DNA of 64,000 bases, taken from positions 135,242,112 through 135,306,111 of the forward strand of contig OZ024823.1 of assembly GCA_964016985.1 (NCBI GenBank). The letters run 5' to 3'. This document shows, piece after piece, positions 34,801 to 42,570 of this stretch; positions within the stretch are counted from its first letter, which is position 1; every line of letters starts with the position of its first letter. Position numbers and translations under genes: made by a program. Source of the stretch: Anodontia alba (lineage: Eukaryota; Mollusca; Bivalvia; Lucinida; Lucinidae). The notes beneath the pieces are model-generated. The model worked only from the letters and a program-made list of their open reading frames with translations, was not told where the DNA came from and ran no database searches.

Positions 34801-37800
34801 GGTATGAAAAATCTGTCAGGAAAGAGTGTGATAATTCCATAAAAAATAACTTTGGAAAATGGAGGTTCTTTTAATCTGTTGTGCAAGAAAAATGAGACCA
34901 GACTGTTGCTATGTGCACAATGGAATAGCTTCAGATAAGAAGGGATTTTCAAATAATATTTTCTTATTTCTCCTTGAAAATATATCCAACCATTGATCAG
35001 CTTTGGCCTGTTTTCATTTTAAAACTGTTACACAGGTCTTTAGCTGCCCTTTCCTAGCCTTGAAAAAATAATACAAGTATTTTGGATCACTTTGTGCTTT
35101 CATACATCATAACCCTTGCCATGCGTAATAAATTAAGATGCCACTCCTACTTATAATTTTCAGCCAATCAGATTATCAGCCAATCAGATTACTTGATTCA
35201 TGTTGTTGATAAAAATTCACAGTTGTTGAAACAAATTCACATACTTAATGCCAAACAGTGCAGATTCAGATCAGTTGGCTTCTTCAGAAGCCAACTGATC
35301 TGAATCTACACCATTTGCAAAGGCAGGGTCTATCCGGGTTCAGCAGGACAATGGTTAACATTTGAGAAAGTGCAGATATTACTCCAGATTTGCATTTCTT
35401 TACAGATCTGTGTTGGAATATGACTCTGAAACATTTACAAAAATATCATTCTTGTTTGAGTGGAATGACTTCTTCTTTATAATATATGGTAAGTAGCCAT
35501 CTTGAATTAAATTATTTACAGTTTATTTTCTGAAATCTTGTTCATAGCTCCAGATAAAAGAGGGGTATCAGGAAATTATTTTCCTTATTTCTCTATGAAA
35601 ACATGTTGTGGGTACTCATTAGAAGCATCTCACCAAGGCGCTTCTAAGTACCACAGCATATATTTTCATGGAGAAAGAAGAAAGATATCAATAACTTTTG
35701 GTTGAGAAAATAGAGGATATTTACTCTTTTGTTGTGAATACCATAAATATTTTCATCAAGTGTAATGAAAACATCAGTATTTTCATGAGTGCGAAGCATG
35801 AGTGAAAATTAAAATGTTTTCATTACATAAGATGAAAATTTTTTGGTATTCACTGAAAAGAGGAAATTTTCTTTTTATTTTATTGTTTACACTCCAATTC
35901 ACATTTCTGACATTATAACTAACGTCACCAAACAAAACATGAATGTCATGGCATCGACGTTCAGTGCTTAGCATGTGAAACGCTGGAGTAACAAAAACAA
36001 AAAGTTCGGCAAATTAAAATAATCTTGTTACTAAAATGTTCTTTACATTCTAACTAAGAAAAAAATGCATATCAACACTTGATAGTTCAGTTCAGAAACA
36101 AAGAAGTAAGAGGTGTTTAAAAAATCAGCTTTTGAAACAATAAAGAATTCCAAAGTCATCCAAAGCGAGGAGTGAAAATATAAATCGTATCAGTCACTAG
36201 TGAAATGATATGATATCATTTCACTAGTGATCGATACCACTTTTATTTTCACCTGATATACACGGATTTCACTGCTAACAATAAAATAAAGCACTTCATC
36301 TGGAGGTATGTTGTTACAATCAAACATTGGTTGTCAGTCACAAGTTTGATGCCGTATTTACCCTAAATGTTCAAATGGGCCAGAGCAAACAGTTTAGATC
36401 CAGGTCAGATGCTGCAGAATGTGCAGCATCAGATCAGGCTCCACACTATTTGCCAGTCATCTGGCAATATTCAGACATGTCAGCAGATAGTGAAATGGAC
36501 TTGTTCAGGGCAATTACAGAAAATGTCCTAAAATTTTGTACACCAAAGTTTCTGACAAAATGGCATATGTAAACAGTATAGACCCAGATCAGACTGCTCC
36601 CAAAGGAGCAGTCTGATCAGGGTCTACACTGTTTGCCATTTCCCTAAGTATTTTAAGAAGCAGCTGCATGAAAAGCAAAATTTAGGCAAAAAAGTATGGA
36701 ATAAAGTATTCGAAATTGACATTTACCATATAGTTGTGTGTTATGGATGTCCAAATATTTAGGGTAAATACAGTATATTTGAATTAAATTTACATGAAAA
36801 TATATATTATTTGATGTTATTAGGAGAAAAAAATGTTAGCCTGAATATTTTTGCTTATCAATAGCTCTGGTATTTATTAGCTTATAAGTTTCAGTAAAAG
36901 CTGATGTAAGCTAGATAAGTGGATTATCCAGATAAATATTTATTGTTTCTCCATGGAAACATTGTGAGTACTCACTAGAAGCACCTCAGCAAGGCATTTT
37001 ACATTAGTATCCATTACAGTCATATGTTTTTTGTGGTGAAATAAAGATAATTACCCATACTTTTTGGCTGGAAAAACCATCTTATTGATAACTGACTGAT
37101 GACACCAGCATATTACAATGTTAAGGGCATTTGCCATGTTCTTGTTAAGACTGGTTTACATCTAAACTAATGATTACTTTTGCACTAAAACATATGTTTT
37201 TGGTGCTCACTGAAATTACTTTTGCCAGTGTGATTATAAAGGGTATCCACTATATATGTTCTTTTGCAAAAGTTAAACTAGAATTCTAAAGTTATGAGGG
37301 AAAAGCAGATTACATTTGGATGCCTTTCAAAGTGTACATGTACTTTTGTGCAATTTATTTGTATGCTCAATCTGACTAGTGATCAGGAGGTTGTGGGTTC
37401 CATCCCAACCAGGTCTGGCAACATTCTTTTAAGGCGATTGATAAAATATTTTCTATTGTCATTCTCTCCCTTCTGCTGATTCACAAAGGGCAGTTGTCAG
37501 TTTCTAGGGAAAGAATGTGCACAAGTACTGGTTAACTGCTTAGAGGACTAAGCCTGCCTAGGAAAAGTGTGGTTAGGTAAATTGACTGGTTTGACATGAC
37601 CTTAATAGTGTTGACTGAGCTGTTAAATGCCAAACAAACAATATTCAGCATTATATACACAACCTTTTATATAATGGAACGTACATGTAGTAGGTGAATG
37701 TTCAAAATACTGTGTGCATGGGTATGTGAGCACTAAAGACGCTGACAGCTTACATTTCTGTGCCTGTGGTTTTGCCAGTTGAGTATCTGGACATACATAT

Positions 37801-40275
37801 AGTATCTATATACTCTGATCTGACTGATACTTCTTCTTACACTCTCTGGCAAAAGCATGTGCTGGTACCAGTAATATAGGAATCAGTTTCATGTTTGTGG
37901 ATTTTATCAGCATGTAAATGCCAGCAAATCAAATCATTCACAAACTAAATAAAGCCTGAAGGACTTTATGATAAGTTTGCAAGTACATGTAATTCACCAG
38001 CATGTACACATCAATAAAATACAAGTAAATGAGGTTTGTCCCTTATAATTTCAACTCAACCATGGAAATTGCGAGTTAAACTGCTTAGTTTGAAAGCTAC
38101 ACTAAAAAAAAAAAATCCAAAAATATAGTTTAATGATTCTTGCTCAGCGGATTTATGGAAGTATAAATGCTGTTTAAAATTGCTCTAAACCAATCAAACT
38201 ATAAAATTAGTGTGAACCTATTGGGTTGGAATTATTTTAGGATATTTTTTATTAGGTTAGCACCAAAGCATACCTTGTTAGCTTTGTCTGGAATTGACAA
38301 TGAATATTTAAACTGTTTCAGTGCAGAAATAACAAAAAAGTCATTATTTGATTACCGGTATACCCTTATCTGGATAGGTGCCTTGATTATTTTGTGGGTT
38401 TATGTCTTTGCCATGTGCAGATGCCATAAACCTTGTTTTAGCCTGATATCACTTGTTTATTGTACAGTGAACCCTCATTACAATGTCAGCATTTGTTCTC
38501 AAAGATGTTGCCATTAAAAAGAATTTGCTGTTGTACAGAATACTTAATGACCAGATTGTTTTGTAAGAAAGATCTTGTTTTGTTCTTATTTCCTCATTGA
38601 ACAAATGTCTTGGATATTTGTTAGAATCACCTCATTGAGGCGATTTTAACAAATATCTAAAACATATGTTTCTGTACAGTATTAGATACAATACTCTTGC
38701 ATCATTTGTGACTAATTGTTACCTTTTAAGCAAAGGTTTCATGGCTATAACGAATTTTGTCGTTGTATCGAGTGTCGGTATAAAGAGAGTTGTCTGTATT
38801 TTTATTATAGTTGAGATCCCATCATTTTTCCCTAAGACTCAGCCAGTATTAACGTTCCAGTCCATATATCATGAGAACAAGGGGAAACCGTATTACGAGA
38901 TGTTCCAGGACTATCCATACAGTCCACGCTGGAGCGGATTAGAAATGGCAGAAAGGACTAAGTATGTGCTTCTGACTAGGTTGGAGAGAGCTTGCAAATG
39001 AAGTTATATTTTCATGTTATCACTTTCAAGCCAGGCAATTAAGTTTTGCCAGACTTTTGTGTTTTGGTCGGTAACATATCTGTAAAAACAATGTGTTAAT
39101 GGAATGAAATAATCATTACTTTTACCAAGATATTTTCTTATATGACTGCCAAGAAAGCTTCTCTCTGATTCGGCAAGACATTGACATCAGGTTTTGATTA
39201 ATTCTAATGTCAGACATCTGAAGACCCAAAAATAGATTGACAGTGTAGTGTAACACAAAAATGATATGGGATTTAGCAAGTTTTTGGAAAGTGTACAGTC
39301 TTCCAAAGCAGTAAAATGTTTCAGACAACATTAGATTACTTTTATCTGAAAATCTTTTGTTTTCATGAATGTGTATTTTACTAATGTTAAATGCTTTGAT
39401 CTTTAGACAGTACTGACATATGGAGATGAGCAAACCAGGAAGAAATAATCTGATCATCTCGTACAGTGAGAAGTTATTATTTGCTTTGTGCCATTGTGAA
39501 ATTTCATGAGAAATCACTGCACAGCTTTAAAACTGTGTTAGAAGTTTTTGATTTATGAAATGCTTCAATACAATAGGTAAACTGTTTCAAAATCAAATTC
39601 TGCCTGCTTGTTTTTTTTTGTTTGTTTGTTTTTTTTTTAATTCTGAAATGTCCTATAACAAAATGATTGATGTCTTTTGATTAGGGCAACATCAGCATGT
39701 ATCAACCCTCAAAAGTGATATTCACTTCCTCAGGTTCATCATCCTGATGTCAACTTAATCAAAAGTTATCAATGGTATAGTATTTTAGCTGGAACCAGAA
39801 TATTAAAGGGATTTGCACTACAAAAGAGCATCACTTCCCACTGTCACATTCAGACACTGTCAGGACATAACTGAATACACCACAACCTCTCTATAACACT
39901 ATTGTTGGGGTCCATAGCATAAACCGTGTTAGTTAAACAACCGTGTTATATCCAAACAAATATGTTTAGATTATATTGAAAAATGACCATTTATGGTCAT
40001 TTTTCAATACAATCTATACATTTTTGGGATCTATTTTTGAACTGGGTTATATCCATAACTGTGTTTTAACGAACCGTGTTATAAAGAGGTTGTAGTATAA
40101 CTATTGACTATGAGGTTAAACCTCAAACAAACAAACAGGCTAGTCTGGATCTTTGTTATCCATGCTTGGAACCATAGTATTTTCCACTTTGTCCTAATTT
40201 TCTGTTTCTTTGCTTTTCAGGGCTTTCATCTTGGATCAGATTGGATTGTTTCAGAAATATTCAGTGGGAAAATAA
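13676..40275 (+). CDS. BABAM2: BABAM2 (BRE/BRCC45), BRISC and BRCA1-A complex scaffold, complete gene of 11 coding exons
   Basis: BABAM2 is the double-UEV (inactive E2-like) scaffold that, with MERIT40, BRCC36 and Abraxas or Abro1, forms the BRCA1-A (nuclear DNA damage) and BRISC (cytoplasmic) K63-specific deubiquitinase complexes. Exons: 13676-13800, 23364-23446, 26860-26957, 29062-29253, 31185-31259, 32834-32934, 33379-33478, 34349-34419, 35406-35488, 38811-38961, 40221-40275. All phases close (2, 1, 0, 0, 0, 2, 0, 2, 1, 2) and give 377 aa; human is 383. Landmarks matching vertebrate BRE are [57 protein letters not shown] and YPYSPRW. The start is the first of two adjacent ATGs, with A at -3. 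Intron 1 is 9.6 kb. Introns are crowded with hairpin elements, SINEs and tandem repeats. Identity is certain by motif order; expression and UTRs are not visible. Confidence 0.97.
14015..14160 (+). repeat. AAATACTGG/GGTAAATACC repeat, left arm
   Basis: GATGACAAGGTTGG is followed by GGTATTTACCGGTAAATACC (palindromic) and several GCAAATACTGG copies. An inverted counterpart lies at 17715-17835. Confidence 0.75.
14160..16660. other. CpG-richer anonymous segment in BABAM2 intron 1
   Basis: Unlike the surrounding intron it is rich in CG dinucleotides (for example GCGAGCTCAGCTCGCGACG at 14160, and 14640-14830). A short open frame near 15075-15210 reads [20 protein letters not shown], acidic and unrecognised. 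Near-identical words GGGACTTCC occur at 16575-16640. It could be a degraded DNA transposon or an enhancer or promoter; I cannot assign it. Confidence 0.4.
16823..17500 (+). repeat. AGCTCGGCTGTTTTCG repeat element with internal 185-bp duplication
   Basis: The first 167 bp are the source or twin of 22038-22204. A unit with ACTTGAAACTCGGACTAG and AAAAGGGGAACTCATACCAA occurs twice about 187 bp apart. The end near 17470 has GCAGCCGAGC, inverted relative to GCTCGGCTG at the start. Confidence 0.75.
17715..17835 (-). repeat. AAATACTGG/GGTAAATACC repeat, right arm (inverted)
   Basis: On the minus strand it reads GGTCATCAAGCAAGGTTGGG, GGTATTTACC copies and AAATACTGGCAAATACTGG, matching 14015-14160. 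Confidence 0.75.
18620..18838. repeat. Inverted and direct dispersed copies of the exon 2 acceptor unit
   Basis: Segments at about 18628-18665 and 18710-18755 match the exon 2 unit on the minus strand (TTGTCCAACAGTGTTGCTTG and TTCTTGTTTATTCCAGTTGC). A direct copy lies at 18783-18838 (TTCTTGTTTATTCCTGTTGT). The last two face each other as a hairpin about 4.6 kb before exon 2. Confidence 0.8.
18851..21299 (-). mobile_element. ACAAGAGG...GAGCTAA element, copy 2, in BABAM2 intron 1
   Basis: Read on the minus strand it starts ACAAGAGGCCC...CGCTCACCTGAGTAAA (near 21299) and ends CTCATCCTGAGCCAAGCTGA near 18851. The interior has degenerate repeats with AAGATGGCCGCCATG and AAGGTCAAA motifs and a nested SINE-X at 19441. 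Confidence 0.6.
19441..19726 (+). mobile_element. SINE-X copy in BABAM2 intron 1
   Basis: Same head, pyrimidine-rich body and AACCCCAACACAATCA tail as the other copies. It lies inside the large element at 18851-21299, so it is a later insertion. No clean duplication was seen. Confidence 0.8.
21300..22450 (+). repeat. Tandem repeat of 150-170-bp units in BABAM2 intron 1
   Basis: GTCTGCTCTGTAA-type landmarks occur near 21421, 21577, 21747, 21900, 22312 and 22466. Each unit contains ACTTGGTAGAAATGTAGAAC and GAATGACAACTCTGGCTTTC. A foreign 167-bp block (22038-22204) interrupts it. Confidence 0.85.
22038..22204 (+). repeat. 167-bp block identical to 16823-16989
   Basis: Starts AATTTTTATCTGTAATAGC and ends GGATATTTTGTAATA; I compared it base by base with 16823-16989 and found no difference. 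It sits inside the tandem array at 21300-22450. Confidence 0.9.
22657..22935 (+). mobile_element. SINE-T copy in BABAM2 intron 1
   Basis: Diverged head with GGAGGTTACAGATTTGATCC, body with AAGAAGGGCAGTTGTCAGT, tail AAACTCAACACAAACAAAC. It ends directly before the exon 2 array. Confidence 0.75.
22940..23363 (+). repeat. Tandem array of the BABAM2 exon 2 splice acceptor plus exon 5' half
   Basis: Units of 66-84 bp each contain TTCTTGTTTATTCCAG then TTGTCCAACAGTTGTTGCTT, GCAACCATGGGAAATGTAAT and AGTTCATCATGGAC. Five decoy copies (landmark positions near 22990, 23085, 23151, 23235, 23310) precede the real exon copy (23385). The intact AG is kept in four decoys and lost (CAC) in the second. Spacings 66, 84, 75, 75 between the last five are multiples of three. 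Confidence 0.92.
23364..23446 (+). CDS. BABAM2: BABAM2 coding exon 2
   Basis: The 83-nt exon lies between acceptor TTCATTCCAG and donor GTAAGT. It starts with T, completing AGT (Ser42), and ends with T, the first base of Trp70. The product runs [16 protein letters not shown], then MPYAGQT, matching the vertebrate NCDRFK and IPYAGET motifs. The first half, with its acceptor, is the last copy of the tandem array at 22940-23363. Confidence 0.95.
23496..23741. mobile_element. Family F hairpin MITE 50 bp after BABAM2 exon 2
   Basis: Ends GTACACCCCATCCTCTTATA and TTATAAAGAGATCACAGTGT; centre is a long palindrome around AAATGACCACTTATGGTCATTT. Confidence 0.88.
24010..24258. mobile_element. Family E hairpin MITE, BABAM2 intron 2
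   Basis: The centre ACTGTCTCCTAAGGAGACAG lies within 40-bp arms containing CAGAAAACAGGGTTTAACAT. Confidence 0.85.
25128..25340. mobile_element. Family E hairpin MITE, BABAM2 intron 2
   Basis: Ends ACTTAGCATGTTGGGTAAAA and GTGGTAAAGTTTAAAC; centre TTGTCTCTTTAGGAGACAA. Confidence 0.85.
25355..25639 (+). mobile_element. SINE-X copy in BABAM2 intron 2
   Basis: Flanked by TTTTCAATTGTTT (25342-25354) and TTTTCAGTTGTTT (25640-25652), a 13-bp duplication with one mismatch. Confidence 0.82.
25753..25941. mobile_element. Family A hairpin MITE, BABAM2 intron 2
   Basis: CATAGCTCCTGATAAGAAGG left, GTGCCTTGTCCAGACCTATG right, central GAAGTGCCTCACTGAGGCTC. Confidence 0.85.
26101..26448 (+). mobile_element. 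Short copy of the Helitron-like element, BABAM2 intron 2
   Basis: It starts A|TCCCCAAGC...GATGGGGATATTG and ends CAATCTAG|T. It shares the last 60 bp style (AGCACAGAGGGTGGGGATTT) with the copy at 2703 but has only two or three internal repeats. Confidence 0.65.
26572..26837. mobile_element. Family A hairpin MITE ending about 22 bp before BABAM2 exon 3
   Basis: Long copy with two GTACTCATTAGAAG-type segments; central GAAGCATCTCAAGGAGATGC. The right end is ATCTGGACCTATG at 26825-26837. Confidence 0.85.
26860..26957 (+). CDS. BABAM2: BABAM2 coding exon 3
   Basis: Acceptor is TTTATACAG and donor GTAAGT. The first two bases (GG) complete Trp70. The product [18 protein letters not shown] matches the core of the first UEV domain. 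It ends FFPNIENIR in phase 0. A hairpin element ends about 22 bp before the exon. Confidence 0.96.
27058..27310 (+). repeat. AATTAATCGGATAATC repeat, left arm of inverted pair around BABAM2 exon 4
   Basis: GGCTGGCATAATTAATCGGA, then CACAAAAATGATTATCATT, TAATCGATCATTTCATTTCT, and ATTCAGACACCTCAACTCCT. Matched in reverse at 30480-30770. Confidence 0.85.
28371..28611 (+). mobile_element. Second tRNA-derived SINE family with poly-A end, in BABAM2 intron 3
   Basis: The head has box A-like TAGCCTAGTGGATAGGAG and box B-like TGTGGTTCAAGCC. The body includes TTTTCTCAGGGTTCTCTGG, and the 3' end is CCCCCC then about 21 A. It is distinct from SINE-T. The tRNA part carries no closed cloverleaf that I can draw. 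Confidence 0.78.
28655..28795. mobile_element. Family A-like hairpin element, BABAM2 intron 3
   Basis: CATAGATTGTGAGTACCAGT and AGTACCCACAATCTATG form the stem; the middle is CTGCCTAAATGAGGTGG. Confidence 0.8.
29062..29253 (+). CDS. BABAM2: BABAM2 coding exon 4
   Basis: Sixty-four codons, phase 0 at both ends; acceptor TTTTTCAG, donor GTATCT. The product begins [20 protein letters not shown] and includes [11 protein letters not shown], matching the vertebrate SSRLMFEYQTL region. The frame stays open past the donor to 29445, but homology stops at HVSRSE. Confidence 0.95.
30204..30453 (+). mobile_element. SINE-X copy, 5'-shortened, in BABAM2 intron 4
   Basis: Flanked by perfect 11-bp GGTCAGACAGG (30193-30203 and 30454-30464). 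It begins inside the head at TTTGCATCACTGGGG, so it is 5'-truncated. It interrupts an older hairpin element. Confidence 0.85.
30480..30770 (-). repeat. AATTAATCGGATAATC repeat, right arm of inverted pair
   Basis: Reads in reverse order: AGGAGATGAGGTGTCTGAAT, AGAAATAAAATGATCGATTA, AATGATAATCATTTTTTGTG and GATTATCCGATTAATTGTGC. The arms enclose BABAM2 exon 4 (29062-29253). Confidence 0.85.
30918..31105. mobile_element. Family A-like hairpin element before BABAM2 exon 5
   Basis: TAGCTCGAGATAAGGTCATT left; middle GAGTTGCACTTCTAATAAAT; right end near TTATCTAGAACTT. Confidence 0.7.
31185..31259 (+). CDS. BABAM2: BABAM2 coding exon 5
   Basis: Twenty-five codons, phase 0 at both ends; acceptor TGTTACAG, donor GTAAAA. 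The product includes [18 protein letters not shown], aligning with the vertebrate FLLKLPVDFSNIPTYLLK. Confidence 0.95.
31305..31530. mobile_element. Family E hairpin MITE just after BABAM2 exon 5
   Basis: Centre AATTGTCTCCTCCCCAGGAG with arms CATTTCATGCAAATTGTCTC; starts about 45 bp past the donor. Confidence 0.85.
32340..32725 (+). repeat. Tandem repeat of about 115-bp units, BABAM2 intron 5
   Basis: GACCTATATTTCATGGT recurs near 32407, 32531 and 32660, each preceded by a CAGACTGACCTT-type segment. Three to four units. Confidence 0.8.
32834..32934 (+). CDS. BABAM2: BABAM2 coding exon 6
   Basis: Acceptor TTTCAG, donor GTAGGT. The product starts [14 protein letters not shown] and ends [11 protein letters not shown] plus two bases (AA). 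It matches the vertebrate EDPGEDVALLSVSF and PKLYLSPRIE blocks. Confidence 0.95.
32945..33085. mobile_element. Family C hairpin element just after BABAM2 exon 6
   Basis: GTGTAGACCCAGATCAGATG with inverted GCATCTGATCAGGGTCTAC; starts within 20 bp of the donor. Confidence 0.8.
33379..33478 (+). CDS. BABAM2: BABAM2 coding exon 7
   Basis: Acceptor AATTGCAG, donor GTAAAT. The first G completes Lys225. The product includes [18 protein letters not shown] and [13 protein letters not shown], matching the vertebrate ALGG...IPAFPGG and DYVPQV blocks. A hairpin element with 18-bp terminal repeats starts 20 bp after the donor. Confidence 0.95.
33498..33723. mobile_element. Family D hairpin MITE 20 bp after BABAM2 exon 7
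   Basis: Perfect 17-bp terminal repeats TTAACCCTTAAAGCGCC and GGCGCTTTAAGGGTTAA. The centre carries GCAAACAGTGTGGACTCAG and its complement. Confidence 0.9.
34349..34419 (+). CDS. BABAM2: BABAM2 coding exon 8
   Basis: Acceptor TTTTACAG, donor GTATGT. It encodes [20 protein letters not shown] and ends LYG plus AG of a split arginine. This matches the vertebrate KRREYIAAFLS block. Confidence 0.95.
35109..35358. mobile_element. Family B hairpin MITE, BABAM2 intron 8
   Basis: Ends AACCCTTGCCATGCGTAATA and CAGCAGGACAATGGTTAA; centre palindrome around CAGTTGGCTTC/GAAGCCAACTG. It carries a small internal duplication of CAGCCAATCAGATTA. Confidence 0.82.
35406..35488 (+). CDS. BABAM2: BABAM2 coding exon 9
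   Basis: Acceptor TCTTTACAG, donor GTAAGT. The product is [19 protein letters not shown] followed by NDFFFIIY. It aligns with the vertebrate VVEYDAEGFTKLTLLLMW followed by KDFCFLVH. Confidence 0.95.
35549..35712. mobile_element. Family A hairpin MITE about 60 bp after BABAM2 exon 9
   Basis: CATAGCTCCAGATAAAAGAG left; GGGTACTCATTAGAAGCATC and GGCGCTTCTAAGTACC in the middle. Confidence 0.82.
36180..36245. repeat. Compact palindrome in BABAM2 intron 9
   Basis: CACTAGTGAAATGATATGAT and ATATCATTTCACTAGTG pair almost perfectly, flanked by AAATCGTATCAG and CGATACCACTTT. Confidence 0.85.
36355..36775. mobile_element. Two adjacent family C hairpin elements, BABAM2 intron 9
   Basis: The first stem is at 36390-36450 (GCAGAATGTGCAGCATC). 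The second is at 36570-36640 (GACTGCTCCCAAAGGAGCAG), with outer ATTTACCCTAAATGTTC and TATTTAGGGTAAATAC. Confidence 0.8.
36920..37085. mobile_element. Family A hairpin MITE, BABAM2 intron 9
   Basis: TCCATGGAAACATTGTGAGT and ACTAGAAGCACCTCAGCAAG in the left half; ATATGTTTTTTGTGGTGAAA in the right. Confidence 0.7.
37352..37650 (+). mobile_element. SINE-T copy in BABAM2 intron 9
   Basis: Diverged head with GGAGGTTGTGGGTTCCATCC, followed by the standard body and tail TTAAATGCCAAACAAACA. Confidence 0.75.
38572..38690. mobile_element. Family A-like hairpin element 120 bp before BABAM2 exon 10
   Basis: GATATTTGTTAGAATCACCT and AGGCGATTTTAACAAATATC form the stem. Confidence 0.75.
38811..38961 (+). 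CDS. BABAM2: BABAM2 coding exon 10
   Basis: Acceptor TTTATTATAG, donor GTATGT. It encodes [20 protein letters not shown], a variable lysine/tyrosine-rich stretch, then [17 protein letters not shown] plus AA. The LTFQS.YH and YPYSPRW..EMA motifs are diagnostic of the second UEV domain of this family. Confidence 0.97.
39879..40102. mobile_element. Family F hairpin MITE, BABAM2 intron 10
   Basis: CACCACAACCTCTCTATAAC left and TTATAAAGAGGTTGTAGT right; centre arms AGATTATATTGAAAAATGACC. Terminal repeats resemble pogo/Tigger-type ends. Confidence 0.88.
40221..40275 (+). CDS. BABAM2: BABAM2 coding exon 11 (stop codon)
   Basis: Acceptor TGCTTTTCAG. The first G completes Lys360; then [17 protein letters not shown] and TAA. 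Length and position match the vertebrate C-terminal tail. The stop codon lies inside an AATAAA string. Confidence 0.88.
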
Positions 40276-40276
40276 A
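40271..40276 (+). terminator. Possible polyadenylation signal AATAAA overlapping the BABAM2 stop
   Basis: AATAAA overlaps the TAA stop, and a T/G-bearing stretch follows at 40300-40320. If used, the 3' UTR would be only about 20 nt. A second AATAAA lies at 40551-40556, just after a hairpin element. Which is used cannot be told from sequence alone. Confidence 0.35.
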
Positions 40277-40336
40277 GATATCATATAAATACTAACAAGT
40301 TTGTGCCAAATTCTTGTAAAAAACAGTTATATGGTT

Positions 40337-40545
40337 ATTACCCTAAATATTCAGATGCCTCAGTTCCTTACCAAGATCATCCTAAAATTTGAATGTCTAT
40401 TAAATTATACCTGATGATGTGTATAAAACATACTGATGTACTGGGAATCTGTAGACCCTGATCAGAAAGCTGCTTGAGGAGCAATTTGATATAGGACTGC
40501 TCTGTTTCCTCAGGCCTCTCTATCCAAATATTTAGGGTAAGACCT
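40337..40545. mobile_element. Family C hairpin element in the region just past BABAM2
   Basis: Ends TTACCCTAAATATTCAGATG and CCAAATATTTAGGGTAA; the centre is degraded (AAAGCTGCTTGAGGAGC). Confidence 0.8.
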
Positions 40546-40550
40546 TTGTT

Positions 40551-40556
40551 AATAAA
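40551..40556 (+). terminator. Alternative polyadenylation signal for BABAM2
   Basis: AATAAA lies about 275 bp after the stop codon. It would give a 3' UTR that contains the hairpin element at 40337-40545. Confidence 0.35.
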
Positions 40557-40714
40557 TAAGCGCATGGTGTACTTCTGTACTGACTTCTTATATAGAACAG
40601 CAACTTTGATCTGAAACCAGGAACATAACCTTTTTAAATTTGATTAGTCAGTCTCTATGATCATACTACAACTGTCAGTCAAGTTTAAGAAAGTTAATGT
40701 CTACTTGATATTAA

Positions 40715-40912
40715 TGCTTAGCATGCTGGGCAATGATTTCAGCAAACAGCATTCTGAAATATTTTTCCCAGAAAATAGACACTGACATTTTATGTGAATT
40801 GTGTTCTTGCAGGAAAAGCCAAAACCTACTTTCCAAGAAAAATAAGAAAAGTATTCTTAATTTGTCATCTGCTGAATTTGCCCAGAGCATAGTAAAACTT
40901 AAAGATGTGACA
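40715..40912. mobile_element. Family E hairpin MITE after BABAM2
   Basis: Starts CTTAGCATGCTGGGCAATG, has CAGCAAACAGCATTCTGAAA and the inverted AATTTGTCATCTGCTGAA; centre partly lost. Confidence 0.78.
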
Positions 40913-41081
40913 CTTGCCAAAGGGACTTCAGCCCTTCTGTAAAGGGTCTAGACAGAGATTAGCCTGCATGTCTGTAGGTTTGATCAGAGTTTTGCTTTTC
41001 ATAAGTGTTCATCGGTTTCAAGCTTCCTGTAGACAGAATGCAAAAGCCCTGATCAGACTGCATATGGATAAGCTGATTTGG

Positions 41082-41373
41082 GGGTGGGGTGGGGGGGTCT
41101 GGTGTGGGGACGCTGTGGTGTATCATACATCACTGGGGTGTCCAACTGATATTGGCTTACAGCTGGGCAAGGCCTGCTATCCTTGTAGTAGGTAAGGGTA
41201 GAGGTGGGATGTTTTTATTTCTTCTGTTTCTTCACTTTCATTCTTGTTCTCTCTCTTCCCTGTCCCTCTCTTTCATTCCCTCTGTTATCTCTTTTCTCCC
41301 TTTCTCTGGGAGACAACACAAAATGACCCACAAGGGTTGACATGTCGTTAACCCCAACACAATCAATCAATAG
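41082..41373 (+). mobile_element. SINE-X copy downstream of BABAM2
   Basis: Flanked by GCTGATTTGG (41072-41081 and 41374-41383). Tail is CCCCAACACAATCAATCA. Confidence 0.82.
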
Positions 41374-41489
41374 GCTGATTTGGATCTTTGTTACATATTC
41401 TAGGACTCATTTATGATTGGCATCACTCATATATGTTATTACCACGTTTGAAAAGGCAACAAATTAAGATAAAGCAGTACACCTGATCA

Positions 41490-41697
41490 GTTAACCTTTA
41501 CCACTCTATGGGCAAATTCAACAGATGAAAAACTGATGATATTTTTCTCATTTTCCCCCAGAATAGGCTTTGACATTTTATGCAGATTGTCTCCTTAGAC
41601 AGTTTGTATGAAATGTCAAAGCCTATTTTCTGGGAAACAAGAAAAGTATTTCAGAATGTTGTCTGCTGAAAATTTCACCCAGCATGTTAAGCACTGA
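41490..41697. mobile_element. Family E hairpin MITE
   Basis: TTAACCTTTACCACTCTATG left, CAGCATGTTAAGCACTGAG right; arms ATAGGCTTTGACATTT. Confidence 0.85.
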
Positions 41698-42469
41698 GAT
41701 TTTTTTGTCATGTTGCAAAGGGAGTCAACTTTTGCAGACAGCAGGAGCAAATGTTTTCCTTTAAGAGTAGTCCCTCAGTGAGAAGAGAGGCAAATATCTT
41801 CACAGCACATCAGCTAATTTTTAAGAGGTTAATAGTTTTGACAAATGTAAGCAGTTGAAAGAAGTCATTAAATTTTAAGAGTAGCCCTTTTTTGAAAGTT
41901 TTGAATACTAGGGAGGCAACTTGCTGTCTGCAAAAATTGTCTCCTTTTGCAAAATCTTCCATGTGTATACTTTCACTTTAACGAGCGTCCCTGGTCCAGT
42001 GTCACTGGTCTGTTGTTTGCTGGTGGAATACCAGTAATGTTGACTTCCCTACATATTTCCTAGTTTTGTTTTATGTTAGTGTGTTACAGAAATAGTGTAT
42101 TATGTATGTTGCTTCATGTTAATGATATAGTTTAATACATTACACTGCTAACAAATTACATCATGATGACTATAAAATCATGAAATTTTGAGTTGCATTT
42201 TTAAGAATTAGACTGAAATAACCAAACCAATATAATTCAGAAAATGCATTCAGTGCACCAAAATCATTGTCAAAAGGACAGGCTACTTTCAGAAAAAGCA
42301 GGTTTCTAAAATGCATGGGATGTTCAGATACTTCAACATACATGTAGGATTTGTTAACCCATTGTAGACTGAGTGAACTCTCCCAGACTATATATTTGAT
42401 GATTCTAATTTCAATTTTAGGTATATCAGGCTATGTGATTTAGATATTCTGAGAGAAAAATGGTTGAAC

Positions 42470-42570
42470 TTTGAGCAAACAGTGGAGACCCTGATCAGAC
42501 GCTGCATTTTGCAGCGTCTGATGTAGGTCTGCACTGTTTGCCAGTTACCCCTTTAGGGGTCTCCAGACTA
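42470..42570. mobile_element. Family C hairpin core
   Basis: GATCAGACGCTGCATTTTGC with inverted GCAGCGTCTGATGTAGG, flanked by GCAAACAGTG and CACTGTTTGCC. Confidence 0.8.
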
